A DNA stretch of 64,000 nucleotides, taken from assembly GCA_001515945.1 (NCBI GenBank), contig LOER01000016.1:345614-409613 (forward strand). The letters are read 5' to 3'. The stretch comes from Desulfitibacter sp. BRH_c19. Its GTDB lineage: Bacteria > Bacillota > DSM-16504 > Desulfitibacterales > Desulfitibacteraceae. Positions 1-9,431 of the stretch are shown here, piece after piece. The notes beneath the pieces were generated by a model that saw only the letters and a list, made by a program, of their open reading frames with translations, was not told the DNA's origin and did not search any database. The position numbers were made by a program, and so were the translations under genes. How positions within the stretch are numbered: position 1 is the first letter of the stretch; the number at the start of each line of letters is the position of its first letter.

Positions 1-138
1 AGAAGTCAGAAGTCAGAATAACACCTTAAAAACCCTACTTCATACCCTTGTCTCCTGCTTCATGCCTCTTGAACAATGTACTTTCTTTCCTTTAAAATTA
101 TTGCCATGGGTATTAAGTTTTATACTGACACGGGCAAA
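1..138. other. Intergenic end of window with degenerate purine/pyrimidine-rich repeat
   Basis: No gene is seen before sigE. The stretch begins with a doubled AGAAGTC unit. On the minus strand, positions ~40-80 read as a purine-rich string (AAGAGGCATGAAGCAGGAGA) resembling the purine-rich intergenic string at 21700-21732. Such degenerate strings look like decayed simple repeats. No function is assigned. Confidence 0.4.
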
Positions 139-172
139 ATAAAAAAACAGCCACCTAAGTGACTGTTTGAAA
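139..172 (-). terminator. Intrinsic terminator after sigE
   Basis: On the minus strand, AAACAGTCAC and GTGGCTGTTT form a stem around a short loop, followed by a run of Ts. It lies about 30 bp beyond the sigE stop, so it should end the spoIIGA-sigE transcript. Confidence 0.75.
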
Positions 173-203
173 TATAGAGACAACATTATATAAAATAATA
201 CTC

Positions 204-929
204 TTATTCTAGTTTCCGAAACTCTTTTCGCAAACGTTTAATTATTCTTTTTTCGAGTCTAGATATATATGACTGAGATATACCCAGAATGTCTGCCACT
301 TCCTTTTGCGTCTTTTCTGTCCCATCCATCAATCCAAATCTAAATTCCATTATCTTTTTTTCCCTGGGGTTTAGTTTTTTCATAGCGGCATAGAGTAGTT
401 TTCTATCAACCTCTTCTTCAATTGATCTATAAATAATATCATTTTCAGTTCCCAGAACATCTGATAATAATAATTCATTACCATCCCAGTCTATATTAAG
501 AGGCTCATCAAAGGAAACCTCTGTTTTTGTCTTATTATTTCTTCTCAAATGCATCAATATCTCATTTTCAATGCATCTTGATGCATAGGTGGCAAGTTTT
601 ATCTTTTTCTTTGGATCAAAGGTATTGACTGCCTTAATTAAACCTATAGTCCCTATTGACACTAGGTCTTCAATTCCTACACCTGTATTTTCAAACTTTC
701 TAGCAATATACACTACTAGACGCAGGTTACGTTCTATTAGAATACTCTTTACAGCTCTATCGCCTTCTTCAAGCTTATCTATTAAATACTTTTCCTCATC
801 ATTTGATAGGGGCGGGGGTAATGCTTCACTACTTCCCACATAATGTACTTCCGGGTGCAGTTTAAGTCTTATTAACAAATTTAGTAACTTTATTTTTATG
901 TTCCAGCGAAGTTGTAAAAGTTTCTTCAT
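204..929 (-). CDS. sigE: RNA polymerase sporulation sigma factor SigE, made as a pro-protein
   Basis: Mother-cell sigma factor of early sporulation, 241 aa. The N-terminal ~30 residues are an amphipathic, basic pro-sequence ending near [13 protein letters not shown], which matches the pro-sigma-E region removed by SpoIIGA. Region 2 (core and -10 binding, around [14 protein letters not shown], residues ~65-130) and region 4 (helix-turn-helix around [20 protein letters not shown], near the C-terminus) are intact. ATG 929 is chosen because GGGGGG lies a suitable distance upstream; a TTG two codons earlier sits too close to it. The gene follows spoIIGA by ~46 bp, the normal pairing of protease and substrate. 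A terminator follows. Whether sigG comes next cannot be seen, because the window ends. Confidence 0.96.
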   Translation of the reverse strand: MKKLLQLRWNIKIKLLNLLIRLKLHPEVHYVGSSEALPPPLSNDEEKYLIDKLEEGDRAVKSILIERNLRLVVYIARKFENTGVGIEDLVSIGTIGLIKAVNTFDPKKKIKLATYASRCIENEILMHLRRNNKTKTEVSFDEPLNIDWDGNELLLSDVLGTENDIIYRSIEEEVDRKLLYAAMKKLNPREKKIMEFRFGLMDGTEKTQKEVADILGISQSYISRLEKRIIKRLRKEFRKLE

Positions 930-975
930 TAACAAAATCCCCCCTATATGAATAAAGCTTATACTAATTTAAAAA

Positions 976-1911
976 CTAAATATCCAGAGAATTTTGTAAG
1001 AGTTCTGGATGTAAGAGTCCATTATATATGCCCTTAGAAGATAGTCTATAGTTATAAATACCTACAATAATATCCTTAATCTTTATTGTCTTATCATTAT
1101 GTACAATAATGATTGAATCTGGTCTAATGCCTACAAGCATTCCCTTTTGCTCTCCTATTGAATTAAAGGGTATGACCCGTAGTCTAGATATCAGGTTTGT
1201 CTCTGAAAGACAAGTTATTGTTGAATTAATATCAAAATCCTTATTTTCCTCCAATTCTTTGTATATGACTTCAGGAATTATACTTTTCAAAGCTTCTAAT
1301 TCAGCTATCATCACGGGCTTACTTGTAATCGGATCTGTTAACTGATTACCTGTATCAACTAAGGTTTTTAGAGCTATTCTTTGATCTCCAATACAAATAA
1401 TTACTGGAACATATAAAATGTTTTTGAGAAAGTTCTGTCTGATAAATCTTGTTCCGTACCTACCAACAACCAATGCAGCCACCATTGCCGCAAGTAACCA
1501 ATTATATCCCAATGGTTCTATAATTGAAAACTTACCTGTTAATACAGCCTGTATGGTATGGTCCGTATTTGCTAGATATACTGTAGCTAACATAGCACCA
1601 CCTGCAGCAAATACAATAAAATAAAAATAGGCTAGTGCCTGCATCATTTTCCGAAGGCTCAATGGATAAAAAGCTATGTAAATCATTACTATAGAAAAAA
1701 GTAATTTTATTAAAAGCGAAGAAAAAGAAGTATGCAATGCGGGAAAATAGACAGTTACTGAATACAAGGCACCAGTAAGGGCAGCTAAGATAATTCTTTT
1801 AAATGAGGTACTAAACCCTGTAAACCTAGCTGTTGCCCAAATCAAAACAAAATCCATGGTAAGATTTACAAGAAATAGAACATCTAAATATAGGATGTTT
1901 TCCTCAAACAC
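976..1911 (-). CDS. spoIIGA: Sporulation sigma-E factor-processing peptidase SpoIIGA
   Basis: Membrane-embedded aspartic protease that cleaves pro-sigma-E when activated from the forespore. The first ~155 residues carry about five hydrophobic helices. The C-terminal soluble half has the catalytic DTGNQLTDP motif near residue 186, followed by the MxGIRPD-like part of the protease fold. The GTG at 1911 is preferred to the GTG at 1920, because GAGGTGG lies directly before it at about 5 nt spacing and overlaps the upstream GTG. It is directly upstream of its substrate gene sigE and downstream of ftsZ, the usual clostridial order. Length (311 aa) is normal. Confidence 0.93.
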   Translation of the reverse strand: MFEENILYLDVLFLVNLTMDFVLIWATARFTGFSTSFKRIILAALTGALYSVTVYFPALHTSFSSLLIKLLFSIVMIYIAFYPLSLRKMMQALAYFYFIVFAAGGAMLATVYLANTDHTIQAVLTGKFSIIEPLGYNWLLAAMVAALVVGRYGTRFIRQNFLKNILYVPVIICIGDQRIALKTLVDTGNQLTDPITSKPVMIAELEALKSIIPEVIYKELEENKDFDINSTITCLSETNLISRLRVIPFNSIGEQKGMLVGIRPDSIIIVHNDKTIKIKDIIVGIYNYRLSSKGIYNGLLHPELLQNSLDI

Positions 1912-2045
1912 TAGAGCCACCTCAAAGGGAATACTCCATATAAATATATTAAATGCAGTACGAGTCTATGACTTCTAAAACAATTATACAGAAGACTTCA
2001 GAAGAACTTTGTCACTTATTGCGAATTCTTTAAAGTAGTTTTAAT

Positions 2046-2083
2046 AACAAAAGAACGGTCACCTAAAACCGTTCTCCTCATTA
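2046..2083 (-). terminator. Intrinsic terminator after ftsZ
   Basis: On the minus strand AGAACGGT, loop TTTAGGTG, ACCGTTCT, then TTTTGTT. It lies ~55 bp past the ftsZ stop. It separates the vegetative ftsA-ftsZ transcript from spoIIGA-sigE, so the sporulation pair probably has its own promoter in 1912-2045. Confidence 0.8.
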
Positions 2084-2134
2084 ATATCTTGCTATTGAAT
2101 TTATTACATCATTAAATTTTTTGCCTGAACGAGT

Positions 2135-3184
2135 CTACTTTCTTCTTAAAAATGCAGGAATATCAAGATCGTCCCCTGTAAAAGGTTTCATCTCTATTTC
2201 TTTAGTAAAACTCTCTTTAGGACTTCGTCTCTCATCAAAACCAGTAGCTATTACTGTTACCCTTAACTCATCTTCTAATCTCTCATCCACAACTGCTCCA
2301 AAAATTATATTTGCTTCTGGATCTGCTGCAGACGAAATTATTTCAGCCACCTCATTAACTTCAAATAAGCCAAGGTTATTGCCTCCTGTGATATTTAACA
2401 ATACACCCTTTGCACCCTCTATTGAAGTTTCCAATAGTGGACTTGAAATTGCCATATTAGCGGCTTCAGCAGCACGTTTATCACCACTAGCACGTCCAAT
2501 ACCCATTAGAGCAGACCCTGTGTCCATCATAATTGTTTTAACATCAGCGAAATCTAAATTAATTAATCCAGGTACTGCAATTAAATCTGATATACCCTGA
2601 ACACCTTGCCTTAATATATCGTCTGCTATTTTGAAAGCATCTGAAATTGAAGTATTCTTATCAGCAACTTGTAGTAACCTGTCATTTGGAATTATTATGA
2701 GTGTATCTACCTTCTCTTTTAATTCTTCAATACCTATCTCTGCTTGTCCTGCTCTTTTCTTGCCCTCAAATGTAAATGGCCTGGTTACTACTCCTACAGT
2801 TAAAGCACCCTGTTCTTTAGCTACCTCTGCAACAATTGGAGCTGCCCCTGTTCCTGTTCCTCCACCCATACCTGCCGTAACAAATACCATATCCGCTCCT
2901 TGGAGGCTTTTTACTATTTCATCTCGTGTTTCCTCAGCTGCTTTTTTACCAATTTCTGGATTAGCACCGGCACCTAAGCCTTTTGTAAGCTTATTTCCAA
3001 TTTGAATCTTCATTTGTGCTTGACTAAGACTTAAGCACTGAGCATCTGTATTTACACAAATAAAGTCGACTCCTTGTAGATTGGCTGATATCATACGATT
3101 AACAGCATTATTACCTCCGCCACCTACTCCAATAACCTTAATCTTTGCAAATGGGTTAAATTCTTGTTGTTCTAGTTCTAACAT
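2135..3184 (-). CDS. ftsZ: Cell division protein FtsZ
   Basis: Tubulin-like GTPase that polymerises into the Z-ring at the division site. The 349 aa product has the nucleotide-binding loop [13 protein letters not shown] near residue 20, the tubulin signature GGGTGTG near residue 107, the T7 catalytic loop NLDFADVK near residue 208, and a C-terminal conserved peptide [12 protein letters not shown] that binds FtsA and other partners after a short linker. ATG 3184 follows GGGAGGATACTAC. It lies 14 bp after ftsA and is followed by a terminator. Nothing unusual is seen. Confidence 0.98.
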   Translation of the reverse strand: MLELEQQEFNPFAKIKVIGVGGGGNNAVNRMISANLQGVDFICVNTDAQCLSLSQAQMKIQIGNKLTKGLGAGANPEIGKKAAEETRDEIVKSLQGADMVFVTAGMGGGTGTGAAPIVAEVAKEQGALTVGVVTRPFTFEGKKRAGQAEIGIEELKEKVDTLIIIPNDRLLQVADKNTSISDAFKIADDILRQGVQGISDLIAVPGLINLDFADVKTIMMDTGSALMGIGRASGDKRAAEAANMAISSPLLETSIEGAKGVLLNITGGNNLGLFEVNEVAEIISSAADPEANIIFGAVVDERLEDELRVTVIATGFDERRSPKESFTKEIEMKPFTGDDLDIPAFLRRK

Positions 3185-3198
3185 GTAGTATCCTCCCT

Positions 3199-4431
3199 CT
3201 AAAATAAGTCTTTAAACCAGCTTTTAATACTATTAAAATAACTTTTAAAGCTGTTATCGTTATCTACTGCAACTTCCTCTGAAACCATCCTACGTGAAGC
3301 ATATATTACCAGGCCGATAGCTGTTGCATATTTGGGGTTGTTTACCATATCTATCATACCGCCAATATTACATGGATAACCTATCCTAACAGGCATATCT
3401 AATTGTTCAGCGGCGAGTTCAGCAATTCCATCCAATAAGCAACCTCCACCAGTAAAAATTAGCCCTGCTGGAATAACACCCTTAAAACCGGATGATTTTA
3501 TCTCTTGCTTTATCATATGAAATATTTCCTGCATCCTAGGTTCAATAATACTAGCTAAGGCCTTTTTTGAAACTTTCCTGTTTTCATGCCCACCTAAATT
3601 GGATATAGCAACATATTCTTCATCTGGCATCAGATTACTAAGAACACAGCCATGTTCCATTTTAATCTTTTCAGCTTGGTTCAAAGGGATCCTTAAGCCT
3701 ACAGCCAAGTCACTAGTTACATGGTAAGCACCGACTGGCAGTACAGACGCAAACCATAAACCATCTTCATCAAAGAGAGAAATCTCTGTGGTTCCACCAC
3801 CAATATCCACAACCACAGATGCTAAATCTCTTTCTACAGGTTGCAATACCGCTTCAGATGCTGCTAACGGATTTAATACAAAACCGTCTACATGCAGATC
3901 TGCCCTTGAAACCGCTTTGCCAAGATTTTGGATAGATGCATTTGCCCCTATAATAATACTAACCTCTGCTTCAAGTCTTGACCCTACCATTCCTACAGGA
4001 TCTAACACCCCATCATACCCATCAACCACATATTGTCTAGGAATCACATGTATGATTTCCTTATCAATGGGTAGGTTTATTACTTTAGATGCTGATATTA
4101 CCCTTTCTACATCTGCTACAGAGATTTCACCATCCCTATTGCCAACAGCCACTACACCTTTGTTATTAACAGAATATATGTGAGAACCAGTCACTCCTAC
4201 ATATACTGATAGAATTTTTTGGCCGCTCATTCTCTCGGCAGATGTAACTGCCTGAACAATAGAACGTGCCACTCCATCAATATCTACTATGATGCCTTTA
4301 CGCAAGCCATTTGATGGACATTCACCAAACCCTGTGACTTTAATCTCACCTAATTCAGTTATTTCTCCTACAACTGCTGTAACTTTTGTACTTCCAACGT
4401 CTAATCCTACTACTATTCTATTTTGGGGCAA
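3199..4431 (-). CDS. ftsA: Cell division protein FtsA
   Basis: Actin-fold membrane tether for FtsZ and recruiter of later division proteins. The product has the phosphate-binding motif GLDVGSTKV at the N-terminus, a second motif [14 protein letters not shown] near residue 200, an adenosine motif TGGGCLLDG, and a short amphipathic C-terminal helix ([10 protein letters not shown]) typical of the membrane-targeting sequence. TTG 4431 is preferred to GTG 4440, because the GTG is part of the ribosome binding site GGGAGGTG itself while TTG lies ~6 nt beyond it. It sits 14 bp upstream of ftsZ in the same operon. Confidence 0.96.
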   Translation of the reverse strand: MPQNRIVVGLDVGSTKVTAVVGEITELGEIKVTGFGECPSNGLRKGIIVDIDGVARSIVQAVTSAERMSGQKILSVYVGVTGSHIYSVNNKGVVAVGNRDGEISVADVERVISASKVINLPIDKEIIHVIPRQYVVDGYDGVLDPVGMVGSRLEAEVSIIIGANASIQNLGKAVSRADLHVDGFVLNPLAASEAVLQPVERDLASVVVDIGGGTTEISLFDEDGLWFASVLPVGAYHVTSDLAVGLRIPLNQAEKIKMEHGCVLSNLMPDEEYVAISNLGGHENRKVSKKALASIIEPRMQEIFHMIKQEIKSSGFKGVIPAGLIFTGGGCLLDGIAELAAEQLDMPVRIGYPCNIGGMIDMVNNPKYATAIGLVIYASRRMVSEEVAVDNDNSFKSYFNSIKSWFKDLF

Positions 4432-4519
4432 GTTTTGCACCTCCCTGGAAGAACATCTATATCTTTAAAAAAATTTCCACAACATATTGCAAATACCTTT
4501 TTTTACAAAAAACAATTTT

Positions 4520-4849
4520 TTATTTTTTCAAAATAAGTCTTCTAACTATGGCAAGGTTTTCAAACAAACGAACCCCAAAAGCAAATACTGCAGCTAAATA
4601 AAGATCGACTCCTATCTGCTCGCCAATATAAGCTAAGGCACCAGCAAAAAACGTATTGGCTACAAATCCCGTAACAAAAATTGCATTATCATATTTACCC
4701 TCTAAATTTGCCCTTAGTCCTCCAATCACAGAATCAAAAGCAGCCAGTAAGGCCACAGACATATACTTAGCAAACCCAATGGGTACAGCAAATGGAAGCT
4801 GTAAACCTAGCATTATTCCTATCAACAGGCCAACTAAAGGGAACCACAT
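4520..4849 (-). CDS. sbp: Small basic protein Sbp (DUF1290 family)
   Basis: Small integral membrane protein (109 aa) of the DUF1290/SBP family found between ftsQ and ftsA in many Firmicutes. Its role is not established, although its position suggests division or the cell envelope. Three hydrophobic segments are visible (WFPLVGLLIGIMLGL, an Ala/Leu-rich middle with the conserved SVIGGLRANLEGKYD loop, and AGALAYIGEQIGVDLYLAAV). The start ATG 4849 has AAGGATG seven bases upstream. The DUF881 gene that often accompanies sbp is absent here: ftsQ abuts sbp directly. Confidence 0.88.
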   Translation of the reverse strand: MWFPLVGLLIGIMLGLQLPFAVPIGFAKYMSVALLAAFDSVIGGLRANLEGKYDNAIFVTGFVANTFFAGALAYIGEQIGVDLYLAAVFAFGVRLFENLAIVRRLILKK

Positions 4850-4862
4850 TTGCAAACATCCT

Positions 4863-5618
4863 TTACTTATATTTGATTACTGGCAAACCTGCAAAGCTTA
4901 TATCAATATATTCCAATTGGTAGTGGTTTCCTTCCTCCAACTGTTTTGTATAAAGCTTTTCAAAAACGGCTATCTTTTCATCAAGGTTTTTTGAATTACC
5001 TACTTTAACCATAATACCTTCGTTTGTGAACAACCAAATATCATTTTCTCCTGAGGAAACGTTTATCTCATTGAAATAAATACCATGCTCTTCCCATATT
5101 TGGTCTGCAATTTCAAGAGCAGCATCCAGAACCCGATTCTCTATCTCTTGTCCATAACGTAAATTTTCCTCAAGACTTAGACCAGTTATAAGGGGAAGAT
5201 CAATAAACTCTCTTATAGATTCCACATCCTGCATGTAAAATCCTTTGCCATCCACTAAAATAAATTTTTCTTGTGCAACAACAATTGAGGACGGTTCTCT
5301 CTCTTTTACATGAATATATAAAGTACCCGGAAGACGTTTTTCAACTTTCACTTCCTGGATCATTGGTAATATTTCTAATCGCCTTATGATGCGTTTCTCA
5401 TCAATATAAAACAGATTATTCCCTAAGGGCACGTCTGCATTTTGTAAAATGTGCTCATTATCTAGGATCCTATTCCCGTCTACAAATATATCCTTGCAAT
5501 CAAAATAACTTGATTGTATAAATAAGTACATAAATAGCGCAAATAAAAGACAAAGTAAGGTAGTCTGCATAACCCTTGACTTCTTGGTATGTAAAACTCG
5601 GTATGCTTTTGAGGGCAT
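4863..5618 (-). CDS. ftsQ: Cell division protein FtsQ/DivIB
   Basis: Single-pass divisome protein with a short basic cytoplasmic N-terminus, one membrane helix (about residues 18-38) and an extracellular part. The extracellular part starts with a POTRA domain (FDCKDIFVDGNRILDNEHIL), followed by the FtsQ beta-domain. In the complex it works with FtsL and FtsB/DivIC to control septal peptidoglycan synthesis. ATG 5618 is preferred because AAGGAG lies 8 nt upstream, whereas the ATG at 5642 lacks a ribosome binding site. It follows the murA terminator and precedes sbp by 13 bp. At 251 aa it is of ordinary length. Confidence 0.93.
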   Translation of the reverse strand: MPSKAYRVLHTKKSRVMQTTLLCLLFALFMYLFIQSSYFDCKDIFVDGNRILDNEHILQNADVPLGNNLFYIDEKRIIRRLEILPMIQEVKVEKRLPGTLYIHVKEREPSSIVVAQEKFILVDGKGFYMQDVESIREFIDLPLITGLSLEENLRYGQEIENRVLDAALEIADQIWEEHGIYFNEINVSSGENDIWLFTNEGIMVKVGNSKNLDEKIAVFEKLYTKQLEEGNHYQLEYIDISFAGLPVIKYK

Positions 5619-5701
5619 TTTGGTTATCTCCTTAAATAACAATTATAGTAAGATTTTTTATCACTATTATATCAGACAACTACTGCCAGTCCAATATAAC
5701 A

Positions 5702-5730
5702 TTAAAAAAAGCAGCCACTTAGCTGCTAAG
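5702..5730 (-). terminator. Terminator overlapping the murA stop codon
   Basis: On the minus strand AGCAGC, TAAGTG loop, GCTGCT, then seven Ts. The murA stop codon TAA lies in the loop, so the last codons of murA build the stem. ftsQ downstream is therefore reached by read-through or by its own promoter in 5619-5702. Confidence 0.82.
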
Positions 5731-6990
5731 AGAGTTGTTGACTCTTATTATTTTGGCGCCTAGATCGTTGTACTTTCTTTCAAAGTTCTCATAGCCTCTG
5801 TCCAAATAATGAATATTTTCTATAACTGTAGCTTCTTCTGAGACGAGACCTGCCAAGACTAATGCTCCTGCAGCTCTTAAGTCTGTGGCCTCTACAAAAG
5901 CACCAGTTAATTTTTTAACTCCCTTAACAATTGCAATTCTACCTTCAACTTTTATTTCTGCACCAAGCCTTCTAAATTCATCAACATGTTTAAACCTATT
6001 TTCAAAAATGTTTTCTACTATTACTGAAGTGCCCTGACCAAGCATTAGGAGCACCATCATTTGAGGTTGTAAGTCTGTAGGAAAACCTGGATAAGGTAAT
6101 GTTCTAATATCTAATGGTTTTAACTCTTTATTTCCCCTTACCCTTATTTGGTAGTCTCCTTCATCTATTTGACACCCCGCATCTCTAAGTTTACTAGTAA
6201 GAGGAACTAAATGTTCAGCTATCACATTTTCAATCACAACATCTCCACCTGTTGCAGCTGCAGCTATCATATGTGTACCTGCTTCAATTCTGTCAGGAAT
6301 AAGGTAATGTTCTACTGAGCCAAGCTTCTTAACTCCAGTTATTTTTATAGTGTCTGTTCCTGCTCCACGTATTTTTGCCCCCATAAAGTTTAAAAAATTT
6401 TGTAAGTCCACAACCTCAGGTTCTCTAGCACAATTTTTTATTATTGTTTCTCCTGGTATTAAACATGCTGCCATCATTAGGTTCTGAGTGGCACCTACAC
6501 TTGGAAAGTCTAGGTAAATACTTTCTCCTTTTAAATTTGAGCCGTTGGCTTCGATAAAACCATGTTTTTCCTTAATAATTGCGTTTAATTTTTCAAACCC
6601 TTTCAGATGCAAATCTATTGGTCTTGAGCCAATATTACATCCACCTGGATAAGCTACTCTTATAGAACCGAACTTGCCTAACATAGGTCCCATAAATAAG
6701 CTAGAAGCACGTATTTTTCTCACAAGCGTTTCAGATAATTCTTGGGGCTGTACGTTGGAGGTATCTATAATATGTACCTTGCCTTCTCTCTTTAGGTTTG
6801 CACCCAAAATCTCTAACATTTTAAGCATTTCCTGCACATCTGAAATATCTGGGACATCATGTAGTATTACTTCCTTGCTGGATAAAAGACTCGCAGCCAT
6901 TATTGGTAAAACTGCGTTTTTTGACCCACTAACCTTTATTGTTCCGGAAAGTTCTTTACCCCCCATTACAACAAACTTATCTTTTTTCAC
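5719..6990 (-). CDS. murA: UDP-N-acetylglucosamine 1-carboxyvinyltransferase MurA
   Basis: First committed enzyme of peptidoglycan synthesis; it transfers enolpyruvate from PEP to UDP-GlcNAc in the cytoplasm. The 423 aa product begins MKKDKFVVMGGKELSG, has the KxxN motif GSKNAVLP near the N-terminus and the catalytic cysteine in PGGCNIGSRPID near residue 120 (the fosfomycin-binding residue), and ends in the usual two-domain EPSP-synthase-like fold. GTG 6990 is chosen because GGGGGTGG lies 4 nt upstream; the TTG at 7008 lies before that site. It is located between murB and ftsQ, and the stop codon is inside a terminator. Confidence 0.96.
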   Translation of the reverse strand: MKKDKFVVMGGKELSGTIKVSGSKNAVLPIMAASLLSSKEVILHDVPDISDVQEMLKMLEILGANLKREGKVHIIDTSNVQPQELSETLVRKIRASSLFMGPMLGKFGSIRVAYPGGCNIGSRPIDLHLKGFEKLNAIIKEKHGFIEANGSNLKGESIYLDFPSVGATQNLMMAACLIPGETIIKNCAREPEVVDLQNFLNFMGAKIRGAGTDTIKITGVKKLGSVEHYLIPDRIEAGTHMIAAAATGGDVVIENVIAEHLVPLTSKLRDAGCQIDEGDYQIRVRGNKELKPLDIRTLPYPGFPTDLQPQMMVLLMLGQGTSVIVENIFENRFKHVDEFRRLGAEIKVEGRIAIVKGVKKLTGAFVEATDLRAAGALVLAGLVSEEATVIENIHYLDRGYENFERKYNDLGAKIIRVNNSLSS

Positions 6991-7010
6991 AGATCCACCC
7001 CCTGTCAACT

Positions 7011-7928
7011 CTATCCTAAAATACTAATCTCCGGTTCTAGGTGAATTCCATAGAAATTTTCTACACAATGAACAGCTTTATCCATCAGGTTGAGAATATC
7101 CTCAGCAGTTGCACTTCCAGTATTGACTATAAAATTTGCATGTTTATCTGAAATCTTTGCTCCACCCATATTAAATCCTTTTAAACCAACAGATTCAATA
7201 AGGTAACCAGCTGCATAACCCTCTGGATTCTTAAAAACACTTCCTGCATTGGGTAGCCTTAATGGCTGTTTCTCAATTCGGTTCTGCTGATGAAATGTCA
7301 TTAAATTTTTTATTTTAACAGCATCACCTTGAGCTAGTTTAAGGTTGCCACCGACTATCACCTGAGCACCTTTTTTAAAACTACTTTCGCGATAATTAAA
7401 ATTCATTTGCTCCCTTGATAGAACCTTGACCTCACCTTCCATATTAACTATTTTGACTTCTTTTATAACATCTCCTAATGATTTACCCCATGCTCCAGCA
7501 TTCATCAAGATAGCACCACCAAAAGACGCTGGAATTCCTACAGAAAACTCAAGTCCAGTAAGGCTATTTTGCATTGCATATTTTGCAAGTTGTGGCATTG
7601 TATTTCCAGCCTCTGCACTTATAATTGTTCCTTGAACGGATATCCTTTCAAGCTTAGCTGTATTGATAACTATCCCTTTGATACCACTATCTTTTACCAG
7701 CACATTAGATCCATTTCCCAAGACGATAACTGGTACATTATTCTTCTTTGCAATTTTTATCACACCCACTACCTTCTCCACGCTACTTGGAAATACTAGG
7801 TATTGAGCGGGGCCACCAACTCTCCATGTAGTCCATTTACTTAAAGGTTCGTTAGCAAGTACTTCTTTACCTGAATTTAGAATTTCTTTTAATTGCGCAA
7901 ATACAGTATCATTGATCTCCACTTTCAT
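7011..7928 (-). CDS. murB: UDP-N-acetylenolpyruvoylglucosamine reductase MurB
   Basis: FAD enzyme that uses NADPH to reduce the MurA product to UDP-MurNAc. The FAD-binding PCMH-like domain is seen in VLGNGSNVLVKDSGIKG and the GIPASFGGAILMNAGAWG loop. The catalytic region includes YRESSFKK and the serine of NAGSVFKNPEG, and the C-terminus carries the conserved glutamate of LEPEISILG. ATG 7928 overlaps the murC stop (ATGA); a GTG two codons later is also possible because the GGGGGA site is very close to the ATG. The spacing to murA is short, so the genes are co-transcribed. Confidence 0.95.
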   Translation of the reverse strand: MKVEINDTVFAQLKEILNSGKEVLANEPLSKWTTWRVGGPAQYLVFPSSVEKVVGVIKIAKKNNVPVIVLGNGSNVLVKDSGIKGIVINTAKLERISVQGTIISAEAGNTMPQLAKYAMQNSLTGLEFSVGIPASFGGAILMNAGAWGKSLGDVIKEVKIVNMEGEVKVLSREQMNFNYRESSFKKGAQVIVGGNLKLAQGDAVKIKNLMTFHQQNRIEKQPLRLPNAGSVFKNPEGYAAGYLIESVGLKGFNMGGAKISDKHANFIVNTGSATAEDILNLMDKAVHCVENFYGIHLEPEISILG

Positions 7929-9295
7929 TCCCCCAAGTTGTTTACAAGTTCTTTACCCTTTTTCCATATATCCCCAGCCCCTAATGTCAATATTAAATCC
8001 CCAGACTTAGTTTTTTTTCGCAAATAATCACTTAACTTATTATATTCCTTGTATACTACTTGCTTATTAGGAAAGCTCTTCTTTGCTTCCAGATAAATTA
8101 ATTCACCACTAATACCTGGAATAGCTTTTTCTCCTGCTGCATAAATATCAGTAATAATTACTAAATCTGCATCAGAAAATGAATTACCAAATTCTTGATA
8201 AAGTTGTTTTGTCCTTGAATAACGATGGGGTTGAAATACTACCACAACCCTTCCTTCATGACTCTGTCGAGCAGCTTCTAAAGTAGCCTTAATTTCAGTA
8301 GGATGATGTGCATAATCATCTACAACCTTAACGTTGTTTTGATCTCCCAATAATTGAAAACGTCTCTCAACTCCCCTGAATTGTTTTAATACTAGACTAG
8401 CTTCTTCAAAACTAATACCAACCTCCATGGCCACTCCTAATGCTCCCATTGCATTGATTATATTATGCTTACCTGCAACAGTAAGTTCCAAACTACCAAG
8501 AAATTTATTTTCGTAGTATATGTCAGAGATGCTTCCTGTTGCCTTAAAAACTATATTTTTTGCAACATAAGAATCATTTTCTTGTAGACCATAATATTTT
8601 ATATTTCTGCCTTTTGGCACTTTGATTCTTTTAACAATTTCATTATCTATTCCAAGAAATATTGTGCCTCCCTCAGGAACTTGATTAATAAATTGTTGAA
8701 AAGAACTAATTATATTTTCCATACTACCATAGTGATCCAAATGATCATCCTCTATATTAGTCACTAGGGCAATTTCAGGAAAGAGCTCTAAAAATGACCC
8801 GTCACTTTCATCTGCTTCGGCTACAAGGTATTCTCCATAACCTAACTTAGCATTTGAGCATAAGTTGAATACCTCACCACCAACTACAATAGTAGGATCA
8901 TACCCAGCATCTTCAAGTACCAGAGCGATCATTGAACTTGTAGTTGTTTTCCCGTGAGCTCCCGCTACAGCAATGCCCCTTTGAAGTTTCATTAATTCTC
9001 CAAGAAGTTTTCCTCTTTTGATGATTCTTATATTTCTATCTTTAGATCTGCGAATTTCAGGGTTGGTCTCAGGTATAGCAGTAGAAACCACAACCAAATC
9101 ACAAATATCAGGTACATTATCTTCCTGGTGGCCTATTTTTATTTGGGCGCCCATTTGGGTAAGCCGCTCTACATATTTTGAGTTAGATAAATCTGAGCCA
9201 CTAACTTTTGTTCCAGTTTGAATTAGTATTTTTGCCAGGCCACTCATGCCTGCGCCACCAATACCAATAAAGTGTACATAATTTATTTCTTTCAA
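7925..9295 (-). CDS. murC: UDP-N-acetylmuramate--L-alanine ligase MurC
   Basis: Mur ligase that adds L-Ala to UDP-MurNAc with ATP. The Rossmann motif GIGGAGMSGLAK is near the N-terminus, the P-loop GAHGKTTTSS is near residue 110, and the central region shows EADESDGSFL and the HHPTEIKATLEAAR ligase motif. TTG 9295 (preceded by AAAAGGAG) gives 456 aa, the family length. A longer frame starting at 9379 would add 28 hydrophobic residues not found in the family and without a ribosome binding site. It overlaps murB by 4 bp. Confidence 0.96.
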   Translation of the reverse strand: MKEINYVHFIGIGGAGMSGLAKILIQTGTKVSGSDLSNSKYVERLTQMGAQIKIGHQEDNVPDICDLVVVSTAIPETNPEIRRSKDRNIRIIKRGKLLGELMKLQRGIAVAGAHGKTTTSSMIALVLEDAGYDPTIVVGGEVFNLCSNAKLGYGEYLVAEADESDGSFLELFPEIALVTNIEDDHLDHYGSMENIISSFQQFINQVPEGGTIFLGIDNEIVKRIKVPKGRNIKYYGLQENDSYVAKNIVFKATGSISDIYYENKFLGSLELTVAGKHNIINAMGALGVAMEVGISFEEASLVLKQFRGVERRFQLLGDQNNVKVVDDYAHHPTEIKATLEAARQSHEGRVVVVFQPHRYSRTKQLYQEFGNSFSDADLVIITDIYAAGEKAIPGISGELIYLEAKKSFPNKQVVYKEYNKLSDYLRKKTKSGDLILTLGAGDIWKKGKELVNNLGE

Positions 9296-9431
9296 AGCTA
9301 CCACTCCTTTTGTCCCGAGAAGCAAAGTAACATAACTTACAAACCATACTATGCAGACTAAGATACTTTTGTTACACAAAGTAAATTTTTAATTATAGCT
9401 TGTCTAACTAAAAAGCAATTTTCAAGCTAGC

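Noticed and set aside
9296..9379. Extended N-terminus of MurC
   Set aside because: Hydrophobic residues not found in MurC and no ribosome binding site; TTG 9295 behind AAAAGGAG fits the family.
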